A stretch of DNA of 38,011 bases. Origin: Cognataquiflexum rubidum. Lineage in GTDB: Bacteria; Bacteroidota; Bacteroidia; Cytophagales; Cyclobacteriaceae. Where the stretch lies: contig NZ_JAKZAL010000032.1 of NCBI RefSeq assembly GCF_022538115.1, forward strand, positions 1 to 38,011, in the 5' to 3' direction. The notes under the pieces are model-generated. The model saw only the letters and a program-made list of their open reading frames with translations. It was not told the origin of the DNA and did no database searches. Position 1 is the stretch's first letter. Each line of letters begins with the position of its first letter. This document shows positions 31,305-38,011 of the stretch, piece by piece. Position numbers and translations under genes: made by a program.

Positions 31305-32229
31305 ATTCTATTTGTTGCCGGCCATCTTAATCGTGTTGACTTCCGGCCTTATGTCTTGTAAGAAAAAACAGACTACCTCTGACGGTATTGAATATACCTA
31401 TATCAAAGAAGGTGATGTAGCTCCCAAAAACGGAGAATATATCCTTTATCACCTCATCGTAAAAACGGATAAGGATTCCACCTTTATCTCAACTTACGAC
31501 CAAAACATGCCGGGATATATCCTTTTCAATGATTCCTTACCAAGGGAAAGCGGCATGGATGAAATTTTCTTGAGTTTGAAAAAAGGGGACAGCATTGCCT
31601 TCGAAGCCAATTCGATGAAAGTCTTTGGTGAACAGAACATGCCTTTCTTCTTGGATAAAGAAAAGAATGTGAAAATCCAGATCGGCGTTGTGGACATCAC
31701 TGACCAACAAGGAGTGGAAGCTTATTTCAATTCCCTTCAGGAAGCACAAATGAAGAAGCAGGCTGAAAATGCCGTTAAACAATTGGAAGTAGATACAAAA
31801 ATCATCGAGGATTACCTTTCTGAAAAAAATATCAAAGCTACCAAGACAGAATCAGGTCTTTATTACGTCATTGAACAAGAAGGAACAGGACCGGAGATTG
31901 AATCAGGTGACTTGGCTTTTGTTCATTATGCAGGTTATTTATTGGATGGGACGCTATTTGATTCCAGTATCAAAGAAATCGCTCAGGCTAATAATACCTA
32001 TGATGAGCAGAGAGATGCCCAAGGAGGATATGGTCCATTGGAAGTTTCTGTCGGTCAGGGAAGAGTTATCCAAGGATGGGACGAAGGTCTTGCACTCTTG
32101 AAAAAAGGTGACAAAGCCAAATTCTTCATCCCATCTACTTTGGCTTACGGAGATAGAGACTCAGGAGGACCGATCAAAGCAAACTCTGTACTGATTTTCG
32201 ACGTAGAAATCACAGACGTACAAAAATAA
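31291..32229 (+). CDS. Two-domain FKBP-type isomerase lipoprotein (possible GldI equivalent)
   Basis: 312 residues. The signal ends in Leu-Met-Ser-Cys23. A degenerate FKBP-like domain spans about residues 30-155, and a complete one about 185-312. The second domain retains VHYAGYLLDGTLFDSS, the hydrophobic VIQGWDEGL segment with the pocket Trp, LAYGDRDSGG with the Tyr, and a final strand FDVEITDV. It also has the Bacteroidota-specific insert containing AQANNTYDEQR. Such lipoproteins should catalyse proline isomerisation in the periplasm. Position after the DHH gene recalls gldI, needed for gliding in Flavobacterium johnsoniae, but I cannot confirm orthology. It is the first of three tandem FKBP genes. 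Confidence 0.88.
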   Translation: MKKIKFYLLPAILIVLTSGLMSCKKKQTTSDGIEYTYIKEGDVAPKNGEYILYHLIVKTDKDSTFISTYDQNMPGYILFNDSLPRESGMDEIFLSLKKGDSIAFEANSMKVFGEQNMPFFLDKEKNVKIQIGVVDITDQQGVEAYFNSLQEAQMKKQAENAVKQLEVDTKIIEDYLSEKNIKATKTESGLYYVIEQEGTGPEIESGDLAFVHYAGYLLDGTLFDSSIKEIAQANNTYDEQRDAQGGYGPLEVSVGQGRVIQGWDEGLALLKKGDKAKFFIPSTLAYGDRDSGGPIKANSVLIFDVEITDVQK

Positions 32230-32233
32230 AAAT

Positions 32234-32782
32234 ATGAAAAGATTAAGCGCGTTATTATTATCAGTTGTTTGGGTGTTTTCCGGATGTGTTTCTGACGAAG
32301 AAAATGCTCAGATTCTTTTGGAAAAGGATATTCAAAAGATTGAAACGTATGTAACGCAAAACCCCATAGCCTCCGTCAAAGATGTAATCGACGGTGGTAC
32401 AGGAATCAGGATGTATTGGACCCAACTCTCAGGTAGCGGACACAAAGTGGCATTGGGAGATACTGTATTTGTAAATTATACAGGAAAACTATTGAATAAC
32501 ATCGTTTTCGATACTTCAATCGAAGCCACGGCCAAGGCAAATAACCTTTTCAACGCAAATCGTGATTATGAGCCTTTGGAGTTTATAGTCGGTAGAGGAA
32601 TGGTTATCCCCGGTTTTGAATTTGCTGTTTTCAATATGGAAAAGGGAGATAAAGCTACAGTGATTATGCCTTCATTATATGCTTATGGATCTCAGGGAAA
32701 TGGGGGCATTCCACCAAATTCACCTTTGCTGTTTGAACTTGAACTTGTAAACATCAAGGACAATCCTTTGGCAGACGACTGA
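32234..32782 (+). CDS. FKBP-type lipoprotein, second in tandem
   Basis: 182 residues with a lipobox Val-Phe-Ser-Gly-Cys18. One FKBP domain fills about residues 60-178: VNYTGKLLNNIVFDTS, the family insert containing ANNLFNANRDY, the FIVGRGMVIPGFEF segment where the pocket Trp is replaced by Phe, and AYGSQGNGGIPPNSPLLFELEL. The Tyr of AYG remains. It is probably a weaker isomerase or a chaperone. It starts 4 bases after the previous gene and ends 3 bases before the next. Confidence 0.87.
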   Translation: MKRLSALLLSVVWVFSGCVSDEENAQILLEKDIQKIETYVTQNPIASVKDVIDGGTGIRMYWTQLSGSGHKVALGDTVFVNYTGKLLNNIVFDTSIEATAKANNLFNANRDYEPLEFIVGRGMVIPGFEFAVFNMEKGDKATVIMPSLYAYGSQGNGGIPPNSPLLFELELVNIKDNPLADD

Positions 32783-32785
32783 TAA

Positions 32786-33334
32786 ATGAGAAATTTTAAA
32801 ATATTTATTACGTCTCTTTTAGGGATTCTTTTGATGGCGGCCTGTGAAACGCAAAGTCCTTTTGGTGGGCCCGTCTATGATTTTGATGGTAACCTCGCCA
32901 TTGATCGGGTTAAAATTGACGACTTCTTGAGGACTGCCCAGATAGACAGTCTGTACCGTGTACATGATCCTAGCGGTGTTGTCATTATCGTTCAGGAAGA
33001 AGGAACCGGAGGAAAACCCGCTTCAGGTATGTTGGTTTATTCCAACTATACAGGGAAATTATTGAATGGGGTGGTATTTGATACCAACAGGGAAGATGTT
33101 GCAAGAGAAAACAATGTGTATGACCCTTCTCGAACTTACAGGATTTTCCAGTTCACACTCGGTACTTCTGAGACGATTCAGGGTTTTAACATTGGGTTTA
33201 GGCAGATGAAAAGTGGTTCTAAAGGCGTTCTGATCATTCCTTCCCCTTGGGCTTACCGTGACAGCAGTACGATTCCCGGAGTTCCGGCCAATTCAGTCTT
33301 AATGTTTGAGGTGGAATTTCTTGGAATGGATTGA
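32786..33334 (+). CDS. FKBP-type lipoprotein, third in tandem, degenerate pocket
   Basis: 182 residues with a lipobox Leu-Met-Ala-Ala-Cys20. The FKBP fold is still clear: SNYTGKLLNGVVFDTN, the insert RENNVYDPSRTY, TIQGFNIGFRQM, and PANSVLMFEVEF. Key positions have drifted further: the pocket Trp is Phe, the following acidic residue is Asn, and the AYG motif is AYR. This suggests loss of most isomerase activity, with a structural or chaperone role kept. Gene order and the shared insert indicate tandem duplication from the preceding genes. A two-way terminator follows within 50 bases. Confidence 0.86.
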   Translation: MRNFKIFITSLLGILLMAACETQSPFGGPVYDFDGNLAIDRVKIDDFLRTAQIDSLYRVHDPSGVVIIVQEEGTGGKPASGMLVYSNYTGKLLNGVVFDTNREDVARENNVYDPSRTYRIFQFTLGTSETIQGFNIGFRQMKSGSKGVLIIPSPWAYRDSSTIPGVPANSVLMFEVEFLGMD

Positions 33335-33375
33335 TTTTCAAAAATTCCCAAATCATTTTAAAGAATATTGAATTT

Positions 33376-33411
33376 AAAAACCTCCCTTTTTTATTAGAGG
33401 GAGGTTTTTTT
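33376..33411. terminator. Bidirectional terminator after the FKBP operon
   Basis: AAAAACCTCCCT (33376-33387) and AGGGAGGTTTTT (33398-33409) pair perfectly around a 10-base loop and are followed by more T. The A-run gives the minus strand a T-run as well. It sits between two converging genes, 42 and 28 bases from their stops. Confidence 0.75.
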
Positions 33412-33436
33412 GTGTCAAAACAAATTCCAGACAAGG

Positions 33437-34072
33437 TTACTTTATGGCTTTTGCGATTTCGGCAGCCATGATGCCAAGGCCTTCTTTGTTGGGATGGATG
33501 CCATCAGGCAGTAGCGCCGATTTGTCTAACAATGGAGTATACAAATCTATAATCTCAGATTTTGTCTTTTTAGCAATTTCCATCAGCATCGGGCGCATTT
33601 CGTTGAGAATTACCTCACCATTGATATCAAAGTTTCCCTGGAATACAGGAACAGGAAGACAGATGTACACCTTTCCTTTTTTAGGCATGGATTTCTTGAA
33701 AGTCTCAATCATTTCGATGTAGTCAGCGGTAAACTCTTCTTTGTATTTCCAGTTTTGGGGTTTTGAATCATTGGTTCCCAACTTGATGATAAGGATATCG
33801 GGGGCAAAGGATTTGGTCTCTTCAAATTGGGGTTCTTTCCAAAAGGGATAATCTCCTTTTTTGAGCAAAGTCCTACCACTTACTCCAAAGTTTTTAACAT
33901 CATATTTGTCACCAAGAATTTTCTGCATCTGAAGTGGGTAGCTGTCAGGATTGTCCCTTCCCGGTCCTTGGGTAATGCTATTGCCTACGCAGGAGACTTT
34001 TATTTTTGATTGGGCAACAGCTGTAAAGCTGAAGGCAATGGTTAAAACAAAGAGAATAAGAAGGTTTTTCAT
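33437..34072 (-). CDS. Secreted SGNH/GDSL hydrolase
   Basis: 211 residues from ATG 34072, which gives a signal peptide ending near Val-Ala-Gln. The SGNH blocks are in order: VGNSITQG (block I, catalytic Ser32), NFGVSGRT (block II, Gly), KLGTND (block III, Asn) and DGIHPNKEG (block V, Asp and His). These enzymes are esterases or acetylesterases; in this size class with a signal peptide they often remove acetyl groups from polysaccharide or sialic acid. The substrate cannot be told. The gene diverges from the UbiA-like gene across 91 bases and converges on the FKBP operon. Confidence 0.88.
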   Translation of the reverse strand: MKNLLILFVLTIAFSFTAVAQSKIKVSCVGNSITQGPGRDNPDSYPLQMQKILGDKYDVKNFGVSGRTLLKKGDYPFWKEPQFEETKSFAPDILIIKLGTNDSKPQNWKYKEEFTADYIEMIETFKKSMPKKGKVYICLPVPVFQGNFDINGEVILNEMRPMLMEIAKKTKSEIIDLYTPLLDKSALLPDGIHPNKEGLGIMAAEIAKAIK

Positions 34073-34163
34073 AGGTTGATTTTTTTCTTTCAATTTAAAA
34101 AGTTTTGATTCTTTAAAATCTTTTGAAGCTAAAATTATTCTAAGGGGATATCTTTAATGTCAA

Positions 34164-35003
34164 ATGGGGATTATCAGGAAAATACTGCATTATTTCAACC
34201 TCTTGTCTTTGGATGTGGTTTTAGGAGCAATGGCGGGGATGTTGTTTTTCTCTGATTTATTGGATGTGGATATACCTAGTTTAGCCTATTTTCTGTTGGG
34301 AATGGCGGTGTGGAGTATTTATACCTGGGATCATTTGATGGATGCCCGAAGTGCTTTGGATATGCCTCAATCCCTTAGACATCAATTTCATCAGAAATAT
34401 TTCCGGTTCCTGCTTCCTCTGGTCTTCTCCTGTATTTTGATCGGGTGTGTGCTTTTATTTATTTCTGTGGAATTAAAGTTTCTCCTTACTCCGGGAATAG
34501 TATTGGGAGCTGTTATTGTGGTTTGGATGGGATCCTTGAAAATTGCCGGAGCGAAGGTTTCCTGGTTAAAAGAAATATCCACAGCCCTGATTTATGTTTT
34601 GGGTATTTCACTGGCCCCGTTTGCCAGATTGGATTTTGACTTGGTGGACCAAAACTTCTACATTTTTGCTTTCATTTACTTTTTGGCTGCCTTGGTCAAT
34701 CTCCTGATGCTCTCCTACCTCGATGCGGAAGAGGATCAAAAAGATGGCTTCGGGTCTGTCTTGGTTTTGATTCCAAAGGCCGGATTGAAGAATATAATTA
34801 CCCTATTGGGAGTGGTTGGAATCGGAATGCTTGTAATCCTAGCCATTTTTCTTCCCTCTTTCTACCATGTCCATTCTGTGATTTTGGGGTTGATTCTTGG
34901 CTATCATCTGATATTATTTTTTTCCAAAAACCAAGACAAAGACCAGGTGAGAAGAAAATCTGAAGCCTCTTTCCTATTGCCTTTTGTTTTGCTATTATTT
35001 TAA
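34164..35003 (+). CDS. UbiA-like membrane protein
   Basis: 279 residues with about eight transmembrane helices. Two polar loops carry the possible UbiA motifs: WDHLMDARSALD at about residues 54-65, where the usual NDxxDxxxD is only partly kept, and YLDAEEDQKDG at about 186-196, which matches DxxxD. UbiA-type enzymes join prenyl chains to aromatic rings, haem or lipids. Because the first motif is atypical, activity is uncertain. From memory, this class is often annotated as hypothetical or prenyltransferase-like in Cytophagales. Its stop is 3 bases from that of the converging ceramidase-like gene, leaving no room for a terminator. Confidence 0.7.
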   Translation: MGIIRKILHYFNLLSLDVVLGAMAGMLFFSDLLDVDIPSLAYFLLGMAVWSIYTWDHLMDARSALDMPQSLRHQFHQKYFRFLLPLVFSCILIGCVLLFISVELKFLLTPGIVLGAVIVVWMGSLKIAGAKVSWLKEISTALIYVLGISLAPFARLDFDLVDQNFYIFAFIYFLAALVNLLMLSYLDAEEDQKDGFGSVLVLIPKAGLKNIITLLGVVGIGMLVILAIFLPSFYHVHSVILGLILGYHLILFFSKNQDKDQVRRKSEASFLLPFVLLLF

Positions 35004-35006
35004 AAA

Positions 35007-36359
35007 TTATTCTTGCCCGGCAGCTTTATCGATCATTTTCCTGATCATTTCATCAAAGTAATCACCGTTATACGGACCAAACCAATTCATGTCCCGGGCT
35101 TCATAAAGTGGATAATTATAATAATTGTCAGGGGTAATATATCCGATGTAGCCCCCGTTAAAGCAAGTGATGATGAGATGGAGGCCTTTTTCTGCTGCAT
35201 AGGCTTCCCATTCTTTCATAAAAACCCCTGAAATTTCACCGCTTGAACTGATAAACAATGTTTTTCCGATTTGGACCATGTCAAAATGGGCATTTGTGTC
35301 CCCGAAAATTGAATTGAAAATCCAAGGCCGGATGCGGACTTTTTCACTGATCCTGAAATGCGCTTTTCTAAGGCCAAGCGGTAACTTCCCAAACTTGACG
35401 TTTGGCTCTTCCACAGGAAATACCTCGTGGATATTTTCAGAAAGATTCCTGTTTAGGGCAATAGCATAAGATTCGACATCATTGGGTTGATTTCCGGTAG
35501 CCACAGGGCGATGGCTGCCGACTGTACCTGCTGCAAAAAGGGAAAAGTCATATTCCTCCTGCTCCATCAATTTGGTCAGGTAGTTGGGATAATCTCCTGA
35601 CAAGCCCATAAATTTTGAATTTAAAATAGTCGGATGGGCACTGTATGTCAGTATTGTTCCTTTTTTTCCATTCCGCTTTTCAAATATCAATTGCCTGATG
35701 TAAGGATCTATGGGGTCTTCAGCGATCAACCTGTTCGCAACAAGGGTGTCGGCTTTGGTTTTTCTAAAAAATACTTCTGCTGTGTCTCTGCTAGACATGG
35801 CTGATTTCAATCCTTCTAAGGTTTTGGCTTCCAGGAATTTGACGATATTTTCGTCATAGCTTCCAAAAGCCAACTTGCCGAGAAGTCCGGGAATATGTCC
35901 CCCGATGCCGCTGTGCGTGTGGGTTGCTGTAAAATAAACGTTATCCAACGCCAATCCTGATTCACTGATAGCCTGATTGATTCTTCCTTGCAGGTAAGGG
36001 TGGACGATCATTAATTCATAGTTCAAAAAAGCAACCGTAGAGATTCCGTTGCTGATGACCATCGTTTTGACAAAACTGCTGTCCTGCACAAATTCATATC
36101 TTCCCCGAGGTTTATATCCCACCAATTTCGCAGGATTTGGAGGAGTGGCGTTGGTAGAGGCCCATCCCACCAGCCAGATTTCGCCTGAAGAGGATGTGAT
36201 GTCCATGGTATCAAGATGAGCCACCGTCTCCAGATAATAGTCCATTTCTTTGTAATCACGCCAATCAATTCGCGTCAGCATCGTCAATGCCAAAAATACC
36301 ACCACACCGAAGGTCCAGCCAAAAACTCTGAATATCCTGTGGGCTTTTGATCTGGGCAT
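35007..36359 (-). CDS. Neutral/alkaline ceramidase-like protein
   Basis: 450 residues from ATG 36359. A hydrophobic segment at about 11-28 is a signal anchor or signal peptide. The neutral ceramidase N-terminal fold is recognised from the zinc-binding FTATHTHSGIGG (His147 and His149), the YSAHPTIL segment (His242), and SGDYPNY, which takes the place of the GDVSPN loop that holds the catalytic Ser in Pseudomonas ceramidase. The equivalent Ser position is not obvious. The usual C-terminal Ig-like domain is missing, as in many bacterial short forms. It would hydrolyse ceramide or a related amide; Bacteroidota make their own sphingolipids, so an endogenous substrate is possible. It lies 37 bases downstream of purM and may be transcribed with it. 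Confidence 0.82.
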   Translation of the reverse strand: MPRSKAHRIFRVFGWTFGVVVFLALTMLTRIDWRDYKEMDYYLETVAHLDTMDITSSSGEIWLVGWASTNATPPNPAKLVGYKPRGRYEFVQDSSFVKTMVISNGISTVAFLNYELMIVHPYLQGRINQAISESGLALDNVYFTATHTHSGIGGHIPGLLGKLAFGSYDENIVKFLEAKTLEGLKSAMSSRDTAEVFFRKTKADTLVANRLIAEDPIDPYIRQLIFEKRNGKKGTILTYSAHPTILNSKFMGLSGDYPNYLTKLMEQEEYDFSLFAAGTVGSHRPVATGNQPNDVESYAIALNRNLSENIHEVFPVEEPNVKFGKLPLGLRKAHFRISEKVRIRPWIFNSIFGDTNAHFDMVQIGKTLFISSSGEISGVFMKEWEAYAAEKGLHLIITCFNGGYIGYITPDNYYNYPLYEARDMNWFGPYNGDYFDEMIRKMIDKAAGQE

Positions 36360-36396
36360 CCTGTTTTTTAGAAATTGGTCGTTTTATTTCTTCAAG

Positions 36397-37560
36397 TTAA
36401 TAGGTGAATGTGCCATGTGCACCCTGAACGGTCACCTTTTTTCCTTCATGTGGAAGGACCCTTCCGATGATTTTTGCTTCGACTCCTAATCCCTCGGCTA
36501 TGTCCATGACTTCTTCGGCATACCTTTCTTCAAGGTAAACCTCCATCCGATGGCCCATGTTGAACACCTTGTACATCTCCTTCCAATCTGTACCGCTTTC
36601 TTCTTGGATCATTTTGAAGAGTGGTGGGGTGTCAAACAGGTTGTCCTTAACCACATGCACATTGTCTACAAAATGGAGGACTTTGGTCTGCGCTCCACCG
36701 CTACAATGTACAATACCATGAATCTGAGGTCTCAGGTATTTCAATACGTCTACCATGATCGGTGCGTAAGTACGGGTAGGAGAAAGTACCAATTTTCCCA
36801 TGTCAACCGAAAGTCCCGGTGCAGGGTCTTTCAGGTTGTATTTTCCTGTATAAACCAGATCAGCAGGAACAGCAGGATCAAAGCTTTCTGGATATTTGGT
36901 TTTCAAAAGTTTGTTGAAAACATCGTGGCGGGCCGAAGTCAGGCCATTGCTTCCCATGCCTCCATTGTAGGAATCTTCATACGTTGCCTGTCCAAAGGAA
37001 GCCAATCCTACCACCACATCACCCGGTCTGATTTTATCATTGGAGATGACATCCTCCTTTTTCATTCTGCAGGTCACTGTACTGTCTACAATCACAGTCC
37101 GGACCAAATCTCCGACGTCTGCTGTTTCTCCACCTGTCAGGACGACATTGACACCATGGTCGCGAAGCATCTGCAAGACTTCCTCGGTTCCGTTGATGAT
37201 AGCGGAGATAACTTCGCCGGGGATCAGGTTTTTGTTTCTTCCAATGGTTGATGAAACAAGAATATTGTTGACAGCACCTACACAAAGCAGGTCGTCGGTA
37301 TTCATGATGATGGCATCTTGGGCGATACCTTTCCATACACTCAGATCCCCGGTTTCTTTCCAATACATGTAAGCCAAAGAGGATTTTGTACCGGCCCCGT
37401 CAGCATGCATGATGTTGCAGTAATCAGGATCATTGCCAAGCGTATCTTCCACTATTTTGCAGAATGCCTTTGGAAAAAGTCCTTTGTCCAATTTGGAAAT
37501 GGCCTGATGTACATCTTCTTTGGAGGCAGATACGCCCCGCTGCATATACCTTTCGTTCAT
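36397..37560 (-). CDS. purM: Phosphoribosylformylglycinamidine cyclo-ligase
   Basis: 387 residues from ATG 37560, the long form usual in Bacteroidota (E. coli PurM has 345). The ATP-binding start MHADGAGTKSSLAY, the segment AIIMNTDDLLCVGA, LTGGETADVGD, GLASFGQATYEDSYNGGMGSN and the closing GHRMEVYL are present. The enzyme closes the imidazole ring of purines (step five), converting FGAM to AIR with ATP. A clear -7 element lies 29 bases before the start. It is followed by the ceramidase-like gene on the same strand. Confidence 0.95.
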   Translation of the reverse strand: MNERYMQRGVSASKEDVHQAISKLDKGLFPKAFCKIVEDTLGNDPDYCNIMHADGAGTKSSLAYMYWKETGDLSVWKGIAQDAIIMNTDDLLCVGAVNNILVSSTIGRNKNLIPGEVISAIINGTEEVLQMLRDHGVNVVLTGGETADVGDLVRTVIVDSTVTCRMKKEDVISNDKIRPGDVVVGLASFGQATYEDSYNGGMGSNGLTSARHDVFNKLLKTKYPESFDPAVPADLVYTGKYNLKDPAPGLSVDMGKLVLSPTRTYAPIMVDVLKYLRPQIHGIVHCSGGAQTKVLHFVDNVHVVKDNLFDTPPLFKMIQEESGTDWKEMYKVFNMGHRMEVYLEERYAEEVMDIAEGLGVEAKIIGRVLPHEGKKVTVQGAHGTFTY

Positions 37561-37588
37561 TGAGAATTTGGGGATTGGTTGTATAGGG

Positions 37589-37596
37589 CAAAGTTA
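37589..37596 (-). promoter_or_regulatory. -7 promoter element of purM
   Basis: On the minus strand the sequence is TAACTTTG, an exact TAnnTTTG match, 29 bases before the ATG. A -33 TTTG is not evident at 19-21 bases. Confidence 0.5.
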
Positions 37597-37904
37597 AGGA
37601 TTCCAACGGGATTGAAGGATGGAAAAACAGGAAGATTGGCAAAATCGATCATTCAATTTTATACTCTTGGGATTCGGTACTGCCCCTTCCTTTTTTTATA
37701 TTTATTTGTCTACCAAAAAGAAAACTTGATTTAAACTCCCATCCTACTCAGTCGATATAATTATCAAAGCGGAAAAGGGGTTTAATTTGATTCAAATAGA
37801 TAAAGTTCTAATGCAATGGACTCAACCTCGATATCCAATTTTTTATTTCCCTTTGAAACCTTATTTTTACGACCCAATTGAAAACGCATTAAAAACTTTC
37901 CCAT
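37597..37904. other. Intergenic gap before metK
   Basis: About 300 AT-rich bases between the divergent purM and metK genes. Apart from the purM -7 element at its left edge and the weak element at 37862-37869 I see nothing: no credible frame, no repeat, and no structure recognisable as a SAM riboswitch. Confidence 0.5.
37862..37869 (+). promoter_or_regulatory. Possible -7 element of metK
   Basis: TATTTTTA (one mismatch from TAnnTTTG) lies 35 bases before the metK ATG. The -33 region is only T-rich. Weak on its own; its position is the main support. Confidence 0.3.
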
Positions 37905-38011
37905 ATGCCATATTTATTTACATCAGAATCAGTCTCTGAAGGTCATCCTGACAAAGTCGCTGATCAGATTTCAGACGCTTTGATCGATAATTTTTTAGCA
38001 TTTGACCCAAA
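37905..38011 (+). CDS. metK: S-adenosylmethionine synthetase, 5' part
   Basis: The first 35 codons run off the window. The N-terminus [19 protein letters not shown] is the hallmark of MetK; His and Asp in GHPDK take part in ATP and metal binding. The enzyme makes S-adenosylmethionine from methionine and ATP. The ATG at 37905 directly precedes the conserved start, so the choice is clear. The remaining roughly 385 residues lie outside the window. Confidence 0.93.
   Translation, partial: MPYLFTSESVSEGHPDKVADQISDALIDNFLAFDP

Noticed and set aside
36550-37251. 233-codon plus-strand frame opposite purM
   Set aside because: purM is certain on the other strand; the frame is open by codon bias and has no family features.
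37597-37904. SAM riboswitch before metK
   Set aside because: I found no conserved helix set of a SAM-I or related aptamer and no terminator hairpin before the ATG.

Overview
The window comes from a member of the Bacteroidota, most likely the Cytophagales and perhaps a Cyclobacteriaceae relative. The evidence is a complete gldK-gldL-gldM-gldN type IX secretion (T9SS) operon with a PorP/SprF-type gene in front, a protein with a T9SS C-terminal sorting domain, several Bacteroidota-type families (DUF4271, FKBP lipoproteins, a long-form PurM), and matches to the TAnnTTTG -7 promoter element ahead of many genes. No tRNA, rRNA, CRISPR array, intact insertion sequence or prophage was seen.

Layout. 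Bases 1-2.8 kb are visibly AT-richer than the rest and hold accessory genes: a secreted protein of unknown function, a lipoprotein trypsin-like protease with a large insertion, and an ATG-less reading frame. Bases 2.8-6 kb hold three loosely spaced minus-strand genes (unknown family, exported flavodoxin-fold oxidoreductase, haem-binding DUF3365 lipoprotein), separated by gaps full of small repeats. Bases 6.1-10.4 kb hold a 14-blade propeller protein predicted to be T9SS cargo and a PLP enzyme of sulfur amino-acid metabolism. Bases 10.7-14.9 kb form an overlapping three-gene SurA/parvulin chaperone operon. Bases 15-17.9 kb form an RsbU/RsbV/RsbW-type partner-switching operon. Then come DUF4197, a DUF721 (DciA-like) gene with hemW, a BamA/TamA-like gene, DUF4271, hemD, and the sprF-gldKLMN cluster (23.9-29.5 kb). 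Bases 29.6-33.3 kb carry ndk, nrnA and three FKBP-type lipoproteins. The right end holds an SGNH hydrolase, a UbiA-like membrane protein, a neutral-ceramidase-like protein, purM and the first 35 codons of metK.

How the genes work together. Much of the window concerns the cell envelope. The SurA-type and FKBP-type lipoproteins and the BamA-like protein fit folding and insertion of outer-membrane proteins. GldK-N and the SprF-like protein form the T9SS/gliding motor, and the propeller protein is a likely substrate.

The most unusual signal is non-coding. Four stretches built from degenerate 7-base units (near 2.82, 4.16, 5.19 and 10.66 kb) lie at the 3' ends of minus-strand genes. Three of them begin within a few bases of the stop codon, and two share a unit family although 6.5 kb apart. 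With palindromes and a composite inverted repeat in the same gaps, they look like a dispersed 3'-end repeat class that deserves a genome-wide survey.
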